NCBI GenBank assembly: GCA_020848855.1
Contig: JADLHH010000078.1
Span: forward strand, 1-7,943
DNA: 7,943 bases
Direction of reading: 5' to 3'
Source: Anaerolineae bacterium
GTDB lineage: Bacteria; Chloroflexota; Anaerolineae; Aggregatilineales; Phototrophicaceae
Shown here: positions 5,454 to 7,943 of the stretch, piece after piece
How the letters are laid out: each line of letters starts with the position of its first letter
How positions within the stretch are numbered: the first letter of the stretch is position 1
Notes under the pieces: model-generated
Seen by the model: the letters and a program-made list of their open reading frames with translations, nothing else
Database searches by the model: none
What the model was told of the DNA's origin: nothing
Made by a program: the position numbers and the translations under genes

Positions 5454-6791
5454 CTAGATTTGCGGCACCCAGACCGGCTCGGTCGGCACGTTGTCTGTCC
5501 ACGCATCGTACAGCACGACGTTGGTGTCCGCCGACTGGCGCAGGTTGGTGAGGTATTCGCTGAACGCCTGATTCTTCGCCTGCTCGAATTCGGTGTCGGT
5601 CATCTCGCGGTCGTCGCGGGCGCGCACCTGAATGATGTGGTAGCCGAAGTCGGTCTTGACCGGTCCGACCAGCGCGCCGATTTCGGCGGTTTTCACCGCG
5701 TCGGCAAATTCCGTAACGTAATTGCTGGCGGGCGCCCAGCCCAGTTCGCCGCCCGACGAAGCGGAGCCATCGGTCGAGATGGCGCTGGCAAGGGCGGCGA
5801 ACGACTCGCCGTTCTGAAGCGCGGCGAGCGCATTGTTGGCTTCTTCTTCGGTGGCGACCAGAATGTGCCGGGCATCGACATACGGCGCGGTGCGCGTCAC
5901 GTCGGTGATCACGGCGTCACGGACTTTGTCGCGCAGCGCGTTCATGCGGAAGTAATCACGGATGTCGGCGTCGCTCGCGCCGGTCAGCGTGCGAATCTGC
6001 GCGAAGAAGTCGGTCTCGCGTTCGGCTGCCTGCGTCGCGATTTCGGTCGCGTTCGGCGTCGACGAAGGTGTCGCCGAGGGCAGCGGTGTAACGGTCGGCG
6101 TCCCGGTCACTTCGCCGGGGGTTGGCGTCAGCGTTGCCGACGGAACCGGCGACGGGGTCGGTGAAACCAGCGGCGTGTGCGATGGCGTCGGCGATGGCGA
6201 AGCGGTCGGCTCGATGCCGGCGGTCGCCGGGTCGTAGCCGAACAGCTTGGCGATCTCGGCGTTCAGGTCGTCTTCGGTGACGGTGATGCCGAGTTCCTGC
6301 GCCTTCTGGCGAACCAGCTCGTCCTCGACCATCGTGTTCAGAACCGAGTTGCCCAGTTGGTCGGTGATCTGAAGCTGCCCGTACCAGGTGCTGTACGGCT
6401 GCTGGCTGGTGATCAACTGCGATAGCTGATCGGTCGTGTAACCGAGACTGCTGTACAGGCTGAGCGCGCTGTCCAACTGCTGAATCAGCAGCGCCCGCTC
6501 GATCTTGGCGCGGGTTTTGAACTCGCCCACGGTGATCGTTTCCCCGTTGACCGTCGCCACCGCCTGATTGGGGACGAGCAGTTGGTCGTTCAGAACGGCG
6601 ACCAGCAGAATCAATGCGGCAATGCCGACCGTGATCAGCGTGCCAATCAGGATCAGGCGTTGAATTTCGATTTCGCGCTCGTGCTTGGAGCGGTATTCAC
6701 GAAGGAGTTTGGGCTGGAGCCGGCTCTTCGATTCGGGTTCCGGTTTGGGTTGAGCGGGCTTTGGCAGCCCGGTGGTGCTGCGCTTCGACAT
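5454..6791 (-). CDS. Membrane-anchored SurA/PrsA-type parvulin peptidyl-prolyl isomerase
   Basis: This 445-residue foldase is anchored by one signal-anchor segment (about 46-68) after a basic cytoplasmic tail rich in Lys, Arg and Pro (1-45). The extracytoplasmic part starts with a SurA_N-like region (about 76-185: VNGETITVGEF, MVEDELVRQKAQELGITVTEDD). Next come a Pro/Thr/Ser-rich spacer (about 194-248), the rest of the SurA_N-like helices (to about 300) and a rotamase domain (about 303-392: ARHILVATEEEA, FAALASAISTDG, GGELGW, GPVKTDFGYHIIQV). Such proteins help exported proteins fold. Start ATG 6791 has AGGGAG five bases upstream. The spacer is unusual for sitting inside the chaperone region rather than next to the anchor. 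It is flanked by the rpsR terminator and the palindrome, so it may be transcribed alone or by read-through. Confidence 0.93.
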   Translation of the reverse strand: MSKRSTTGLPKPAQPKPEPESKSRLQPKLLREYRSKHEREIEIQRLILIGTLITVGIAALILLVAVLNDQLLVPNQAVATVNGETITVGEFKTRAKIERALLIQQLDSALSLYSSLGYTTDQLSQLITSQQPYSTWYGQLQITDQLGNSVLNTMVEDELVRQKAQELGITVTEDDLNAEIAKLFGYDPATAGIEPTASPSPTPSHTPLVSPTPSPVPSATLTPTPGEVTGTPTVTPLPSATPSSTPNATEIATQAAERETDFFAQIRTLTGASDADIRDYFRMNALRDKVRDAVITDVTRTAPYVDARHILVATEEEANNALAALQNGESFAALASAISTDGSASSGGELGWAPASNYVTEFADAVKTAEIGALVGPVKTDFGYHIIQVRARDDREMTDTEFEQAKNQAFSEYLTNLRQSADTNVVLYDAWTDNVPTEPVWVPQI

Positions 6792-6805
6792 CTTCGCTCC
6801 CTGTC

Positions 6806-6879
6806 AAAAAAGAAAACGGGCGCTGGCACGCAAATCGGGGCATGTGGAACGCTTCGTGCCATGCCCCGTGCTGCCAGCG
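6806..6879 (-). terminator. Rho-independent terminator of the rpsF-ssb-rpsR operon
   Basis: Nineteen bases after the rpsR stop, the minus strand forms a two-part stem. An outer arm CGCTGGCA (6879-6872) pairs with TGCCAGCG (6828-6821). An inner arm CGGGGCATG (6868-6860) pairs with CATGCCCCG (6844-6836). The outer stem is followed four bases later by TTTTCTTTTTT (6816-6806). Stem plus U-tract on the minus strand only is the classical intrinsic terminator layout. It sits between rpsR and the PPIase gene and so separates the two units. The inner arms share GGGGCATGGC and CATGCCCC with the palindrome at 5400-5428. Confidence 0.85.
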
Positions 6880-6897
6880 TCTATTCGCGTTATGCGT

Positions 6898-7251
6898 TTA
6901 GTCCTGAACGATGACGAACGGCAGCAGCGCGAGATGCCGTGCGCGTTTAACTTCGCGCGCCAGTTCGCGCTGGCAGCGCGAGCAGTTCCCGGTCTGGCGG
7001 CGCGGCTTGATCTTGCCGGTTTCGGTGACGTAGCGCTTCAGCGTTTCGATATCCTTATAGTTGAAGCAGCGCCCTTTGGGGCAGTACGTCCCCTGACGAT
7101 AGCGCCGCCCGAAACCACGCTGCCCGCGCCCGCGGCGGTCGTCGCGTCCGCCGTCACGGCTGTCGCGCGATTCCCGTCCGCCGCGTCGCCCTACATCCTC
7201 GTTCTCGTCGCCGTCGTCTTCGTCTTCGATATTCGCGCCGCGACGCTTCAT
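6898..7251 (-). CDS. rpsR: Small ribosomal subunit protein bS18, with a long charged N-terminal extension
   Basis: The C-terminal 66 residues are the S18 core that binds 16S rRNA beside S6: [19 protein letters not shown] (63-81), PRRQTG (83-88) and [13 protein letters not shown] (101-113). The first 55 residues are an acidic stretch (8-19) followed by an Arg/Gly/Asp-rich, low-complexity stretch (20-50), making the protein 117 residues against about 75-90 usual. Four cysteines are present, C57-x4-C62 and C90-x2-C93, in the places where zinc-type S18 proteins carry ligands, though the first pair is spaced differently from the usual CPxC. The chosen ATG is the only in-frame start candidate near; an AGGAGA sits about 20 bases upstream, too far to be ideal, so the start is a little uncertain. 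It is third in the rpsF-ssb-rpsR operon. Confidence 0.93.
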   Translation of the reverse strand: MKRRGANIEDEDDGDENEDVGRRGGRESRDSRDGGRDDRRGRGQRGFGRRYRQGTYCPKGRCFNYKDIETLKRYVTETGKIKPRRQTGNCSRCQRELAREVKRARHLALLPFVIVQD

Positions 7252-7280
7252 TTCATCAGGCAGAGTCTTCTCGTCTCCTG

Positions 7281-7676
7281 TCAGAAGGCGTAATCGCCGT
7301 TATCGCCTTCGTCATTCACATAATCGAAATCACTGTGGGCGCGGCGGTCTCCGAGCAGGATCATCTCGTTGGCGACGAGTTCGGTGCGGAAGTGTTTCTT
7401 GCCGCCGTCGTCTTCCCAGCCGCGCGTTTGCAACCGACCTTCAACGTAAACCTGCTGGTTCTTGGTCAGGTGCGCCTTGCAGATTTCGGCAAGGTTTCCC
7501 CAGGCAACTACGTTAAACCATTCGGTTTCTTCGCGTCGTTCGCCTTCAGATGATACCCACGTCCGGCTGGTGGCGACGCTGAAGCTCGTTACCGGGCGAC
7601 CGCTGGGCGTGAAGCGCATTTCCGGGTCGCGCCCCACGTACCCGATAATGATCACTTTGTTCAGACCGCGTCCCAT
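7281..7676 (-). CDS. ssb: Single-stranded DNA-binding protein
   Basis: The 131-residue product (from the ATG at 7676) has the OB fold of bacterial [26 protein letters not shown] at the start, [35 protein letters not shown], and [10 protein letters not shown] near residue 110. It coats single-stranded DNA in replication, recombination and repair. The tail is short and acidic and ends in GDYAF instead of the usual DDDIPF; the acidic run and terminal Phe needed to recruit partner proteins remain. A second ATG lies two codons upstream (7682), but GGGGAA at 7688-7683 fits only the 7676 start. The gene lies between rpsF and rpsR, as in many bacteria. Confidence 0.96.
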   Translation of the reverse strand: MGRGLNKVIIIGYVGRDPEMRFTPSGRPVTSFSVATSRTWVSSEGERREETEWFNVVAWGNLAEICKAHLTKNQQVYVEGRLQTRGWEDDGGKKHFRTELVANEMILLGDRRAHSDFDYVNDEGDNGDYAF

Positions 7677-7682
7677 AAGCAT

Positions 7683-7688
7683 TTCCCC
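7683..7688 (-). promoter_or_regulatory. Ribosome binding site deciding the ssb start
   Basis: GGGGAA on the minus strand ends seven bases before the ATG at 7676, a normal spacing, but directly touches the alternative ATG at 7682. It therefore selects the shorter SSB (starting MGRGLNKV), which also fits the usual N-terminus of the family. Confidence 0.65.
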
Positions 7689-7718
7689 GGCAATCCGACG
7701 GTGCGCGGGTCTCCTCGC

Positions 7719-7943
7719 TTACTCGTCGGTGCGGACGAATAGATAGCGCAGCACATACGGCGACAAATTGAGGTTGCGCTCAATTTCGCCCAGCGCGCGC
7801 GGCTCGATCTTCGCCTCGAACAGCACGTAGAAACCCTCGCGCTGTTTGTCGATTTCGTAAGCCATCTTGCGCCGACCCCAGCGATCGATCCGCGTCACCT
7901 GACCGAGTTCCTCGGCTTCGACCCAGGCGCGTACCTGGTCGAC
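7719..7943 (-). CDS. rpsF: Small ribosomal subunit protein bS6, 5' end off window
   Basis: The last 74 codons before the TAA at 7721-7719 encode the C-terminal part of S6: an RIDRWGRRKMAYEI strand region, GFYVLFEAKIEP, and a LGEIERNLNLSPYVLRYLFV helix-strand ending, with the final residues RTDE. S6 binds S18 in the central domain of the 30S subunit. The protein begins upstream of the window edge, so about 20-25 N-terminal residues are missing. It is separated from ssb by 42 bases and shares its operon with ssb and rpsR, the S6-SSB-S18 order found widely in bacteria. Confidence 0.95.
   Translation of the reverse strand, partial: VDQVRAWVEAEELGQVTRIDRWGRRKMAYEIDKQREGFYVLFEAKIEPRALGEIERNLNLSPYVLRYLFVRTDE

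Noticed and set aside
6777..6807. TTGACA at 6807-6802 as a -35 box for the foldase gene
   Set aside because: At 17-base spacing the -10 position reads AGCGCA inside the coding sequence, downstream of the start codon, so it cannot serve this gene; the match is explained by the terminator U-tract joining the Shine-Dalgarno region.
6772..7293. Plus-strand frame of 173 codons across the rpsR terminator
   Set aside because: It runs antisense through rpsR and the terminator hairpin; its hydrophobic runs are the complement of the Arg/Gly/Asp-rich S18 tail.

Overview
All ten genes in this window lie on the minus strand and read from the right end to the left end. The DNA is GC-rich. The FhaA/FhaB–SEDS–class B PBP cluster, the Pro/Thr/Ser-rich spacer in a secreted foldase and the palindromic intergenic repeat suggest Chloroflexota, perhaps Anaerolineae or a relative. 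The gene layout also recalls Actinobacteria, so the phylum is an inference.

Right part (7943 to about 6800): the end of rpsF (S6), ssb and rpsR (S18), a standard bacterial translation/replication operon. It closes with a strong hairpin plus a U-tract just after rpsR. The usual next gene, rplI, is not there. Next comes a membrane-anchored SurA/PrsA-type peptidyl-prolyl isomerase (5454-6791), followed by a short intergenic stretch with a perfect 29-base palindrome.

Left part (5337 to 1): a good sigma-70-type promoter (TTGCCG, 17-base spacer, TATAAT) sits so close to the fhaA start that the transcript should be leaderless. It drives a tight operon with gaps of 2 to 29 bases: fhaA-like, fhaB-like, a short-chain dehydrogenase-like gene, methylthioadenosine phosphorylase, a SEDS protein (FtsW/RodA) and a class B penicillin-binding protein cut by the window edge. 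In Actinobacteria the corresponding cluster is fhaA-fhaB-pstP-rodA-pbpA-pknA-pknB. Here the pstP slot holds an SDR and an MTA phosphorylase.

The main finding is that the PBP is plainly PbpA-like along its length but lacks two catalytic motifs. The SxxK nucleophile/base tetrad is Gly-Ala-Leu-Glu, and the SxN motif is Ala-Cys-Pro. The reading frame is otherwise open and family-like, and the SEDS partner upstream keeps its putative catalytic aspartate. This looks like a retained pseudo-transpeptidase paired with an active SEDS glycosyltransferase. Its third motif (KTG) lies outside the window.
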